Positions 22,341-31,301 of a DNA stretch of 64,000 bases are shown here, piece after piece (position 1 is the first letter of the stretch; each line of letters starts with the position of its first letter). The DNA lies in contig NC_087063.1 of the NCBI RefSeq assembly GCF_963678635.1, forward strand, positions 47,875,220 through 47,939,219, given 5' to 3'. The notes under the pieces were generated by a model. The model saw nothing but the letters and a program-made list of their open reading frames with translations. It was not told where the DNA came from and searched no databases. Origin of the DNA: Symsagittifera roscoffensis (lineage: Eukaryota > Xenacoelomorpha > Acoela > Convolutidae). The position numbers were made by a program, and so were the translations under genes.

Positions 22341-22493
22341 TTAAAAAATGTTGCAAAAAATGATTAAAATTATTATAAAAGCTTCAAAGGTATCAAAGAG
22401 AAATATGAATAAAAGTTTAAGTATTGTGAAAAAGTTTATGAAAATGTTCAAAATTGTATTTTTAAAGATATTGACTGATCGAGAGCAAAGCAT
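22341..22493 (-). CDS. Small hydrophobic ORF 1 (50 aa), putative membrane peptide
   Basis: ATG at 22493, TAA at 22341-22343. The start is polar (MLCSRSVNIFKN) and nearly all the rest is Ile, Leu and Phe, with an Asp and a Glu in a 'FDTFEAF' stretch. Copy B retains a recognisable version near 3000-3140: its start reads MFLSRSDQFLK and, in a shifted frame, it keeps 'DIFEIF' with the same hydrophobic surroundings. That conservation is the main argument for a real product. Function is unknown; a membrane-active accessory peptide is one possibility. Confidence 0.4.
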   Translation of the reverse strand: MLCSRSVNIFKNTILNIFINFFTILKLLFIFLFDTFEAFIIILIIFCNIF

Positions 22494-23080
22494 TTAAGAA
22501 AAGATTTCTTGGTCGAATATTTTTTGTTGTTTGAGGCGATTTTCAAGTGTGGTCGAGTTGTTTATTGATTTTTTGACAAGTGGATTGAGTTTTGTAAAAA
22601 AATGTTGGGGGCTAATTTTATGGTGTTCGGGAGGTCCTCTTTGCTTTATTTTTATTTGTCAGGTGATCTGGGGTATTTTTGAGATTTTTGTATTTTAGGC
22701 CAAATGAATACGGTCGTATTTTTACTTTAGGCTAATTTACCATTTTTGGTTGGAGGGTTTTTGAGGTCTAAGTTGGGAAAATATTTTTGATCTTTGCATT
22801 ATTAGATAAGGGAGGGTTATGATATTATGGTGGTATTTATTTTAGTTGTCAAGTCTGAGTGGTTTGCTTATTTTTGACCTGGAGGTTGTAAATTTGTAGT
22901 TATAGATATGCCTGGAGTTTAATATCTTTCGTCTAATAGGTTGGTGTTATAGTTATAGAAGGTGACGGATTGAATGAATCCTATTGGCTGAATTTGAACT
23001 AGAATTGTTGCGTGTTTTGTTAGCATGTTATTTTGAAAAATGAAGATTCAATATGATCGAGAGGTGCGAGGATTTTAAAA
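22494..23080 (-). mobile_element. Non-coding spacer between integrase and the small ORFs
   Basis: About 590 bp with no sustained frame. Much of it is conserved with copy B at 2450-3000, including a block around 22570-22620. A splice acceptor for a subgenomic env RNA would be expected here or just downstream, but I cannot pick one with confidence. Confidence 0.45.
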
Positions 23081-24306
23081 TTAAAGTTGTTTTTGAAATT
23101 CAACTTTCTTTAAAATTTTAGATTGTGGGATGAATGTTTTGTAGTTTTTACGTGGTTGATTTCTAAGTCGTGATGACTCTCTATGTTCTGATTTCTCGAC
23201 TTGTTCTTGTGGTAAAATTTTTTCTATCATTTTCATATTTTTCCTTCCTTTTTGAGGTATTTTTTGATCTAGCTTTTTTGTATTGTTTTGAGTTGTAGTT
23301 GGTTTTGTATTTTGTTTTCCATGATGAAAGTCGTTATGTTCATCTGTTTCTTTTTCCGTATGTGGATGATTTTGAATAACTTTTAAACCTGTGAAAGAAT
23401 AAAATTGAGTTAATTCGCGTAGTGCAAACTCTTTGGGGTAGTAAGGCAATAGATTGTTCCGATGTTGAACAATTTCTTTTTGGTTTGAATCGGTAATTTT
23501 ATATGTTACGTCAGTGGGTTTGGCAATTATTTGGTATGGTCCTTTGCGAAGGGGTTGTAATTTTTTAGAAATTCGTTTTTGTGTATTAAAATTAGGTATT
23601 AAGGCAAATGTTCGAATTTTTAAATCTGAGGCTGGTGTAAAGCGTGAATTAATTTGTTCGTTAATGTTTTGCCTTTGTAACAATTTTTTTGTTCCTCTTT
23701 GGTAAATTTCTTTGTGTTTTTATCTCTATTTAAAATACATTCGGTGTGTGTGCCGCCGGAGGCTAATTTAAGGATTTGTGGGTGATGAAAATGATGTGTA
23801 TGTAAAAGTAGGTTATAACAAACTGAGTTTTTATTTGGTTGGCAATAACCTTGTGCATTTTTTAGAGAGTTTGCTGTAAACATAATTGGTTTACGTGGCT
23901 TTTGATTAAAAACCATTTCGTATGGTGACATTCCTAGAGTTGTCGTAATTTGTGAATTATATGCTAAGGGAAATAATTTTACATCTGCTGACCATTCTGT
24001 GTATCTTGTATCATTTCCATTTATGATACATCTAAGATATTCTTGTAGTGAACGGTTCATACCTTCGACAAAACCGTTTGTCCAAGGTGCATGAGATGTA
24101 CGTGGTTTATGTTTGATGTTATATAAGTGACATAGTGTGATGATTTCATTATTTATGAATTCTGTACCGTTATGTGTAGCTAAGATTTCGGGTAATCTGA
24201 ATTTAGCTATCCAGTGTTCATAAAGTGTAGTGTAAGCATAATAAGCATTACAATGTGGTACTGGGTTTAGTGCTACATAATGTGTAAATGCATCAACAAT
24301 TACCAT
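23081..24306 (-). CDS. pol: Integrase core and C-terminal GPY/F-type domain (frameshifted, one catalytic residue changed)
   Basis: The core runs 24306-23620 and the C-terminal part 23683-23081 in another frame. The shift coincides with the 7-base homopolymer at 23684-23690. Upstream in the core's frame, a C-x2-C pair (CIICQLNK, near 24440-24460) marks the zinc-binding domain, with a TAA between it and the core; the matching His pair is not evident. The first acidic residue is in 'SFDIKGPI', upstream of the ATG at 24306, and the final Glu is in 'NGFVEGMNRSL'. The second position reads 'THNGTEF', with His where the family has Asp. The tail contains LRKGPYQIIAKP and a HRNNLLPYYPKE segment typical of Ty3/gypsy integrases, then a basic extension to 23081. 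As it stands the enzyme should be inactive. Confidence 0.8.
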
Positions 24307-24452
24307 AATGTAGGAATTTCCTTCAGAGGATGGTGAAATTGGTCCTTTTATATCGAATGAAATACGATGGTTAAAATATAAACTTTGTTCTTTGAAATCT
24401 TGTTTTTGTGCTATTTATTTTTGAATTGGATAAGGTTTATTTAGCTGACATA
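24307..24452 (-). pseudogene. pol: Integrase zinc-finger to core linker, out of frame with RNase H
   Basis: Translation in the integrase frame gives the C-x2-C half of the zinc-binding domain, a TAA shortly after it, and then the run-up to the catalytic core including the first Asp. The RNase H ORF upstream ends at 24453 in a different frame, so a frameshift separates the two domains. Confidence 0.55.
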
Positions 24453-25385
24453 TTATACAATCATTGCATAATACTTTGGGTCATGGAGGTCAAAAACTTG
24501 ATTTATTGTGTATTTTGAATCATTTTTTTGCGGTCCTGATAAACTTATTTTATCAGTTAAATTTTCTTTTTCAATTAATGGAGAAAAGTCTTTTTTATAC
24601 AAGTGGTGTTTTATTCGTTTTTGTTGGGTGTTATTTTTTATCCATTGTGAGTATGGAATTGGTTTGAAAGTTGATGTTCCTAGTAGATCAACTTCGTAGT
24701 GATTATTTTGGCAATCTAAGTAAAGTGGGAAACGTTGTAGATTATTTATTTGTGATTGGTCAATGTCAGTTTTTACTGCATATTTGCATTCTAGTCGGGG
24801 TGATGTTTTGTCTTTTGCAAGGTAAAATTTTATATTTTTTGGTATTTCAACTGTAGTTTTTCGTGTAAGTAATTCAGGTGGTGTATTTCGACTTAATGTA
24901 TCTGGTAATGCAAGATTCTTTCCTGCTGTCCAAACTATATGTAAGTTTGGAAATTTCATTAGAATTAATTGAAATCTATAAACTCGGTGATTTGGATTGG
25001 ACTTTTGTGTAAAGAGAAAAATGATTGGTTTATGATCTGTGAATAGAACTGTTGGATGTTTTGATCCAAGTATCAGAAATTCATATTCTGTAAGTGTATA
25101 AATTATAGCTGTACATTCTCTCATTAGAGTTGAGAGTCGTAGCTCTGCTTGAGTAAATAATCGGGAACTTTCTGATATAAGGTTCATTTTATTTGTACCA
25201 CTATGTGATTGTAGTAATGCTGCTCCGATGCCAAAATTTGAAGCATCGCAAATTGCATAAAATGGTTGATTTGGATCTGGAATTGTGTTTGAAATTTGTT
25301 CAGTTAAAACTTTTTTAATTTCTTCAAATCGTGTTTGATGTTCAGTGGTCCATTCAAAAATATTTTTGTTTTCTGAGGATATTAT
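24453..25385 (-). CDS. pol: RNase H domain and pol connection
   Basis: The ORF with an ATG runs 25187-24453, but the same frame is open upstream to about 25385 and includes the first catalytic Asp (YAICDASNFGIG, near 25250). The Glu is in 'RECTAIIYTLTEYEF' and the next Asp in 'VLFTDHKP'; the 'LPDTLSR' motif follows. This order is typical of the RNase H that follows Ty3/gypsy RT and removes the RNA strand of the hybrid. The connection region after it is weakly conserved. It lies in the same frame as the first part of RT (26678-25878) but not the second, so two compensating indels flank the RT centre. Confidence 0.8.
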   Translation of the reverse strand: MISSENKNIFEWTTEHQTRFEEIKKVLTEQISNTIPDPNQPFYAICDASNFGIGAALLQSHSGTNKMNLISESSRLFTQAELRLSTLMRECTAIIYTLTEYEFLILGSKHPTVLFTDHKPIIFLFTQKSNPNHRVYRFQLILMKFPNLHIVWTAGKNLALPDTLSRNTPPELLTRKTTVEIPKNIKFYLAKDKTSPRLECKYAVKTDIDQSQINNLQRFPLYLDCQNNHYEVDLLGTSTFKPIPYSQWIKNNTQQKRIKHHLYKKDFSPLIEKENLTDKISLSGPQKNDSKYTINQVFDLHDPKYYAMIV

Positions 25386-26678
25386 AGAACGGTCTTAAAT
25401 ATAATTGTATCTTATAAACGTACTTGCTTAAGAAATTTAACATTCCAAGGAATTCTTGGATTTTCTTTTTGTTTGTTGGTGGTTGAAGTTTTTGAATAGC
25501 ATCAATGCGCGATTTTAATGGAGTGATTTTGTTTCTTTCTATATTATGTCCTAAAAATTTAACTCGTGTCAAAAAGAAGTGTGATTTATTGGGAGCGGCC
25601 TTCAGATTTTCGTTCTGAAGTATTTTATGATAGTGCTCTAAAACTGTAAACATTTCTTCTTTTGCTTGTGATTGCATAAAAACATCATCCAAATAGGTGA
25701 TTGCGTTTTTCTTGAGTATTGGTGGTCTAAAAATTTTACTCATAAAAGCTGAAAATGCTGCTGGTCCTATGGAAATTCCATAGAATAGGCGATTAAATTC
25801 ATATTGTTGATTTCCAATAACAAATTGTGTTAAACGTCGTGAGTGTTCATCTAGTGGCATTTGATTGTATGCACTATTCATATCTGCGTTGTAAAGTATT
25901 TTCCATTTATTTTTGTTAAGATAACATGTATTGGTTCAATAGGCCAATTGCATTTCGATTCGTCAATTAGTGAATTGAGGTATCTAGCGTCTAAAACTGT
26001 TTTTAACGATTCTCCTTCTGCTAGAATGATAACAGGGTTGATAAAAGTGTTAATTTTTGGTTGTTCTTCTTTATTTACTGGTGAGATAATTTTGTATTGT
26101 TCTAAAATATCAAGTAATCTACTTACTTTGTCGTGTAAATGAATTGGTACTTTACTAGCTCTTTGTCTTTTGAAAACTGCGTCAGGTTTTAACGGGAGAT
26201 GTAGTGATGAACTGATTTTTTCAACGTCAAACAGTTGTTTTGCTAATTTGTCAAATTCGATTTGTGTAATTTGTGAATGTTCAAAATTAAACATCGTTAA
26301 AAATTTTTGTTGTTCTTTTGTGTAATGTGTTATATTGAAGGTTGGTTTAAAATATGGTGTTTTTGTGAGGTAATCTGTGTTTCTGTTCTCCTTACTTATT
26401 ATGTTATTTATGGATAATTCTTCGTCAAGAATTGTGGATTGGCAAATATCTAATAATTGGAGTATATTATTTACGCGGTAGGCTACTTCATGTATGGGTG
26501 AGATTGTAGCGTTTGTTTTGCAATATCCTAAAAGTCCTAGGGGTAATGTTACTTGATACGGTGTATTGTTAAACACGTGAAACGAAATGATGTCGGAATT
26601 CGTGTTTTTCAAATATTTTATAGATGAGATTGTGATTTTGAAAAACTTGTGAATAGGTTTAAATTCAAAGTCTGACAT
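25354..26678 (-). CDS. pol: Reverse transcriptase (internal frameshift)
   Basis: Two overlapping frames, 26678-25878 and 25881-25354, together carry the RT domain. The first holds a linker from protease and motifs around 'NPVIILAEGESLKTVLDARYL'-type sequence (read in parts). The second holds 'DMNSAYNQMPL' with the first catalytic Asp, FYGISIGPAAFSAFMSKIF, the YLDD catalytic box (YLDDVFM) and FLGHNI. All motifs are in the canonical order for Ty3/gypsy RT. The break near 25882-25890 looks like a single-base indel; a second indel near 25354-25395 returns to the first frame. The 5' end of the first frame overlaps the protease frame at a canonical -1 frameshift site (26657-26663), so the ATG at 26678 is probably not the true start. 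Confidence 0.85.
26604..26663 (-). promoter_or_regulatory. -1 programmed frameshift signal (TTTAAAC plus downstream hairpin)
   Basis: On the minus strand TTTAAAC occupies 26663-26657 and, in the protease frame, falls as T TTA AAC, the exact phase required for tandem slippage. The -1 frame is the RT frame (continuing as KPIHKFFK). Ten bases downstream, GTTTTTCAAA (26646-26637) can pair perfectly with TTTGAAAAAC (26613-26604) across a 23-base loop. The protease frame stops at 26618, inside the overlap. Confidence 0.7.
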
Positions 26679-27214
26679 AAAAAGTTGTTGTTTATTTTGA
26701 TTTTATCATACTGGTGAACTTGTTTTATTGAAAAATTATATATATTTCCTGATAATGGTTTCAGGTGTTTCCGTTGTTGGTTATAAATTGGATAAAATTT
26801 TGAGAAGAATGGTGGTTGTTTGTTTAATCTTTGAAAAAATGTTAGAGCTGTATTTTTTGTTTTTGGGTATTTATCTTTGATTAGTTTTTTACTATTTAAG
26901 ATGTTGATTGTTGGTATATATGTTGATATAAATGGTATGCCATTGATATTGTGCTTAATATCAGTAATATGAAATATTTGTTTAAATGGTTTGCTTAGAA
27001 TTTTATTTTGCTCCATTGTTCTTGTGGGGAGAAGGAATAATTGGATTTTTCCATAATTTACTAATGTTGATCCTTGTGCTGTTGCTAGTTTACTAGAGGT
27101 TGCAAGAGGCGTTAATTTTGGATGTAATGTTTTGATTTCATTCCATGTGGGAATATTTTTTATGTTTCATTCTGCTCCTGAATCAATGAAAAAATCAATT
27201 TCAAGATCTGGTGG
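26618..27214 (-). CDS. pol: Aspartic protease region (in-frame stop after the active site)
   Basis: Just after the TAA at 27215-27217 the same frame continues with 'EIDFFIDSGAE', the retropepsin-type D-S-G active-site triad, then a TGA directly after the Glu, then an open frame through the ATG at 27016 to 26618. A second half with FISTYIPTINIL follows. The domain is in the same frame as gag, so gag and protease may originally have been one ORF separated by a readthrough stop or none. RT is reached by the -1 frameshift at the end of this ORF. The TGA would abolish the enzyme unless read through. Confidence 0.65.
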
Positions 27215-28237
27215 TTAAAAATCTTTGTTTCTTGGACTTTCGATGAGAAATGGTATTGTCCAAATTTTTTCTCTGGGTTGTTCTTTTTGTATATTTTGAT
27301 AAATATGATTTGTGTTTGAACATTGTGTTTTGTCTTTTTCATCGGGTTTAATTACCGTGTTCATTTCGTTTACTTCTTGTTTAGTTTGTGTAGTATCGAT
27401 GGGTCCAATATAATAATTGTGAAGGAGTTCCAATTGATTTTCATATATATGTGATGTAAAAGGTTGTTCATATATGATAGGTTCATAGTCGTGTTCGACT
27501 GTTATCATATTTACAGAGCTGGTATTTTCTGTATCACTTTCTGTATCTGATGATCCACAGTTTATTTGATTTAGACGTAGTTCGTTACTTCCTGTGTCAT
27601 CAATACCTGGGGGGTCTGATGTTGTTTCTTCATTTGACTGTACTTGATTAATATGTCTTTGATGTTTTGGTGTACTACTTCTGTATCGATGTTTAGAATT
27701 ATTATAATGGTTATTATTCCAATGTGGTGACCGGGAATAATTTCTATATTGATTATTATAACTTGAATTTCGATGTTGTGAATTGTTCCGTGATCTGTTT
27801 TGATAATTATTATTTGATCTGTGATAGTTTGATCTATTATACGAGTTATTTCTTGATCGATTGTTCGGGTAATTCTGATTTCGATTGTTCAAACAACTTC
27901 TATTTCTATTATGTGAATAGTTTCTATTTCTGTTGTATGATGAGTTTCGTGATTGATTATTGGAATAGTGTTTATTTCTTGGGTTTGATTGGGAATTGGA
28001 TCTAGAAACAAATTGTGTTGCATTGGAATTTGATCTCGAATAGTTATTTCGACTATTTGATCGATTATAATTATTTTGTGAAGAATTTTGTGTATTTCTT
28101 CGTTCTGGTGATCTTCCTCTATAACTTGAGTTATATGGTGATTGATTCCTTGTGTAATTGGTGTTGTTCGGAAGTGGTTTTCCTGAACTGTTATTACCTA
28201 TATATTTTTGTTTGGTAGATTTTGATCTTTTTTCATA
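27215..28237 (-). CDS. gag: Gag C-terminal basic region, N/R/S/Y-rich (nucleocapsid-like, no zinc knuckle)
   Basis: An open frame runs from about 28237 to the TAA at 27215. The first two thirds is a repetitive low-complexity sequence of Asn, Arg, Ser and Tyr (for example SYNRSNYHRSNNNYQNRSRN), strongly basic and suited to binding RNA. The rest is more acidic and polar (SDTESDTENTS and similar). No CCHC zinc knuckle is seen, unlike most gag nucleocapsids. It is in the same frame as the capsid ORF, but frame 28307-28237 is closed and a short alternative frame bridges it, so two indels are implied. Function as nucleocapsid is inferred from position and composition. Confidence 0.6.
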   Translation of the reverse strand, partial: YEKRSKSTKQKYIGNNSSGKPLPNNTNYTRNQSPYNSSYRGRSPERRNTQNSSQNNYNRSNSRNNYSRSNSNATQFVSRSNSQSNPRNKHYSNNQSRNSSYNRNRNYSHNRNRSCLNNRNQNYPNNRSRNNSYNRSNYHRSNNNYQNRSRNNSQHRNSSYNNQYRNYSRSPHWNNNHYNNSKHRYRSSTPKHQRHINQVQSNEETTSDPPGIDDTGSNELRLNQINCGSSDTESDTENTSSVNMITVEHDYEPIIYEQPFTSHIYENQLELLHNYYIGPIDTTQTKQEVNEMNTVIKPDEKDKTQCSNTNHIYQNIQKEQPREKIWTIPFLIESPRNKDF

Positions 28238-28306
28238 TATTGATAGAACGATTTATTTGGTTCTTTATGCTTTTGAGGTTTATTCTGATTATCTTGTTGT
28301 TTTTGT

Positions 28307-29239
28307 CTACATTCGGAAATACTGTCTACATTTTTTGAAGGATGGTTTGCCTTTAAAATTTGGATGTTTTTCATAGATATTCAGTATTTCAGTGATTTTT
28401 TCAATTAGGTCTGTATCTGATTCCTGTATGTTATTTACCTGTGTAGTGTTTGTTTCAATTCGATTAACATATTTTAGTTTTAGATTTTCTGTATCTTCAA
28501 GTTTCATTGTGATTTCCGCTTGCTCTAGTTTTTCTACTAGTTTTCGAAAATCTAAATCTGGCTCTCGAATTGAGGAAGGATGAGATGCTCTCTTTTTTAT
28601 TGCTATTTTCCTTAATTGAGGTGTTAAGGTCATCTTTAAAATTTCTGTCATTTTTGTGTTTTTTTAGTCATGTGTATTAAGTGAATATGCTTTTCGAACT
28701 AGTGTTTCAATGCGTACTGCTAATTTTTTGATAGTTTCATTTGGTAATCTGCGAATTTCATTACATAAAACACTTTGGTGTTGTTTATTTCTTTCGGAGT
28801 CAAACATTTTTGAAAAATCTTGGCTAAATCTTTTCCAGTCTGATTTTATTTCTATAGGTAATACTGAAAACCATTTTTGAGCTGCGCCATCTAAGGTTGT
28901 TTGTATCAATGCTGTGCGTCTATGTATCCAATTTTGATGTAGTGGCGTATTATTTGGTTCAGGTCCCATATATAAAATTAAATTTGCTGTTACTGCATTT
29001 AAATAATCTTCTGCAGAATATTCAGTGTCTGTTCCTGTAAATACCATCAGTGGTTTATTGGATGTTATTGATGATCCACCCATGAGGTATGGATTCATTT
29101 TCATCTGTAGTGATTCTGCGGCATTTGGCATTTGCGAAAAATTTGAAAGTTGATTTTTTGTTATTTCGTGTTGCTGAAGGTAATATGGAAGCGGTATTTC
29201 ATTTTGCATTTGAATTGGTTGATAAGAATGCATTGACAT
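28307..29239 (-). CDS. gag: Gag capsid-like domain (one in-frame stop)
   Basis: Two ORFs in one frame, 29239-28664 and 28651-28307, are separated only by a TAA at 28664-28666. The first has a P/Q/M-rich start, then 'FTGTDTEYSAEDYLNAV', 'LIQTTLDGAAQKWFSVLP' and 'FSQDFSKMFDSE', the pattern of the retrotransposon gag family: a target phrase, A-x-x-W-F, then a helix with conserved F. The second is helical and charged, ending near a lone Cys (KKCRQYF) before a TAG. This should assemble the particle shell. The upstream frame continues toward 30865, so gag is probably larger than this ORF. Confidence 0.75.
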
Positions 29240-30004
29240 TGGATTTTGTGGTTGTATTGGTTGAAAAATTGGTTGTGTTAAATGAAATTTTTATGTGTAT
29301 TTGTTGTGGATGTTGTACATCTGTTGGGTTTTGTGGGTAAATTTTCATATTTCGAGATGGTTGAGGTTGTCGTGGTCTTTGTGTGCGATATTCTTTAGTA
29401 TATGGTGCAAAAATATCTGGTTGGTTATAATCATCTTCATCGGATGATAAATAGTTTGTATTAAATGGTGTATGTTGGTTATTTTTGTTTTGTTGGAAGA
29501 ATGGGTAATTTTCAGTATAATCCTGTGTAGGTTGTGGATTATCTGGAAAATTTACTGAATTTGTTGATGTTTTCGGGAGATTCCAATAATGAGAACATAC
29601 GTGATTTAAATTTTGTGTATTTTTTCGGGGAGGTTGCTTTGTTTTTTGTTTGTGAGCATAATTATGATTATGTTCTGCAAAGGTGTTTCTTGTGAATGAT
29701 TTTCGTGTTTTTGACGGTGTTTCATTGGTCTATATGTTTGATAATCCATATGTGAATATTTTGGAGCAATCGAAGGTTTAACGGTTGATTGTAAGGTTAC
29801 TTGTGCCAGTGAAGTATTTGTATCTCTTGGTGTTGCAAAATTTAGGTGTATTGGTGAAATACTTCGTTGTGTAGTTGTTGTTGTTTGGACAGTTTCTTCA
29901 TTTATGAAGTGTGATGGTGTTTGAATATCTTGTTGTGTAAGATTTTAGTTCCATCAAGGTTTTCATTGTGTATGACGGTCGAATTAAAACTGTTATTTTG
30001 TGTA
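29240..30004 (-). pseudogene. gag: Gag low-complexity linker, several frameshifts
   Basis: Between ORF 30005-30865 and the capsid ORF, successive frames each give Pro/Gln/Asn/Thr-rich sequence (for example VQTTTTTQRSISPIHL, DEDDYNQPDIFAPYTKEY, LTQPIFQPIQPQNP) and then stop, with the similarity in composition passing from one frame to the next. The most economical reading is one disordered linker broken by about three to four indels. It would join the N-terminal domain and the capsid, which lie in the same frame. Confidence 0.5.
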
Positions 30005-30865
30005 TCAGGTAAAAAATGTATTGTAGTTTAATGGTGTTGCATCAATGGTTAATGGTATTACTTTTACATAATCTCTGTGATAAGATATTGTACTTATTGC
30101 TTGACTTGAGATAGATTGTGGGATATTTATAAATGAAGGATGAGACCATTCAGAGTCCCAAACGTAGTCTGATTGTTCTTTATTAGCAGTGTCATCATTT
30201 GAATTTTGAGGTCTGAAATTTTTTCTTGCTTGTGAAATTAAGTCTAAATTATGTGTGAAATAATCTTTTATAAACCATGCCAAAATTTTTTGTAAGTCAT
30301 GTTTAGTGTGTTGTGAAACATCGTCTTTAGTGAAATTTTCTTTAATTATATGTAGAAAAACTGAAAATAATGCAATTTTACTTCGTACTTTGGTATGTTT
30401 GGATGTTTCAGTTGGTGAAATACTTTGAAATTCTGTTTTTTCTAATATAGAGATATAGGTATATATTATTGCAAAAACTTCATTAGTGAATATAGAGTTT
30501 GCTCTTTGTGAATTATGATATTGTATGCTTTTGATGTATTCTAAAAATACTTTTGAAAATTCTAATTCAAGATCATCTGTTTGAATTACATATTTACGAT
30601 GATTCGTATTTGGTGTGCTGAATTCTATGGTGTAGATTCCATATTGTTGTGTTAAATGACATATGTCTTTCAAATAATGTTCAATAATTTGTCTTTTGAT
30701 TTTTACATCTGAGAATTCTGCTTTGCATGGACTGATTCCGGGTTCAAGCAAATTTACGAGTAAATTCTTGCAAAAATCATGTTGCCCTCTATCATCGGGT
30801 GAATCTATGAGGAAGGGGTAAACCTCTTCGTCATCTGGACTATCGTCACTTTGAGTGTGGCTCAT
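30005..30865 (-). CDS. Gag N-terminal domain candidate, 286 aa, unrecognised
   Basis: ATG at 30865. An acidic start (HTQSDDSPDDEEVYPFLID) is followed by a predicted mostly helical region of about 200 residues (for example NEVFAIIYTYISILEKTEF and KIALFSVFLHIIKENFTKD), then a polar tail. It is in the same frame as the capsid ORF 766 bases downstream and joined to it by the low-complexity linker, so it is probably the matrix-like part of gag; a separate protein is the alternative. I recognise no family. The window does not contain the copy B equivalent, so conservation cannot be judged here. Confidence 0.55.
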   Translation of the reverse strand: MSHTQSDDSPDDEEVYPFLIDSPDDRGQHDFCKNLLVNLLEPGISPCKAEFSDVKIKRQIIEHYLKDICHLTQQYGIYTIEFSTPNTNHRKYVIQTDDLELEFSKVFLEYIKSIQYHNSQRANSIFTNEVFAIIYTYISILEKTEFQSISPTETSKHTKVRSKIALFSVFLHIIKENFTKDDVSQHTKHDLQKILAWFIKDYFTHNLDLISQARKNFRPQNSNDDTANKEQSDYVWDSEWSHPSFINIPQSISSQAISTISYHRDYVKVIPLTIDATPLNYNTFFT

Positions 30866-31055
30866 TTTTTCGTTTGATGACTGTTAATATATAGCTATCA
30901 ATGTGTCTAATTGGTTGATTCCAGTTATACACGTGTACTGGTTTGTGTTTGTATTGCTTTTTTATTCTTCTTTTTCCTCTTTTTAATGAATTTGAAGTTG
31001 TTTTTGAGTCGGAAAAACATAATTGATCGTGAATGGGACAATTTTTATCAATTGA
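30866..31055 (-). other. Short spacer between ORF1 and gag
   Basis: About 190 bp without a plausible minus-strand gene; it holds stop codons in all minus frames and presumably the 5' context for gag translation. Confidence 0.4.
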
Positions 31056-31301
31056 TTATTTTAATTTGTAGAGTTCATCTAAACTGCTGGCTTCTGATTC
31101 AGAAAATGCGTTTCTATTTTTTGAAATTCTTTTTCGTGTGATTTGTCTTTGTTTATAATTTTTTTTTATTGTTTGTCGTTTTGTTCTAATGTATCCAACT
31201 GTTTGTGTATGAGGCGTGATTACAAGATCGTATTTTTTGTTATCTATTTCACAGTTGTGTAAAACGATTGTTTGCTTATTTCCTAGATTTTTGAATGACA
31301 T
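31056..31301 (-). CDS. ORF1: small basic protein with Arg/Lys-rich motif, unknown
   Basis: 81 residues, ATG at 31301. The centre is strongly basic (RTKRQTIKKNYKQRQITRKR, residues about 39-58), followed by an acidic/serine patch and a leucine-containing end (SESEASSLDELYKLK). It is the first ORF after the leader. An arginine-rich patch followed by a short leucine-containing tail recalls, in general layout only, RNA-binding regulatory proteins of complex retroviruses; there is no sequence match to support that. AT-rich DNA favours Lys codons, so a chance ORF is possible. Confidence 0.4.
   Translation of the reverse strand: MSFKNLGNKQTIVLHNCEIDNKKYDLVITPHTQTVGYIRTKRQTIKKNYKQRQITRKRISKNRNAFSESEASSLDELYKLK

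Noticed and set aside
27724-28376. Tyr/Phe/Cys-rich plus-strand ORFs
   Set aside because: They are complements of the N/R/S/Y low-complexity gag tail.
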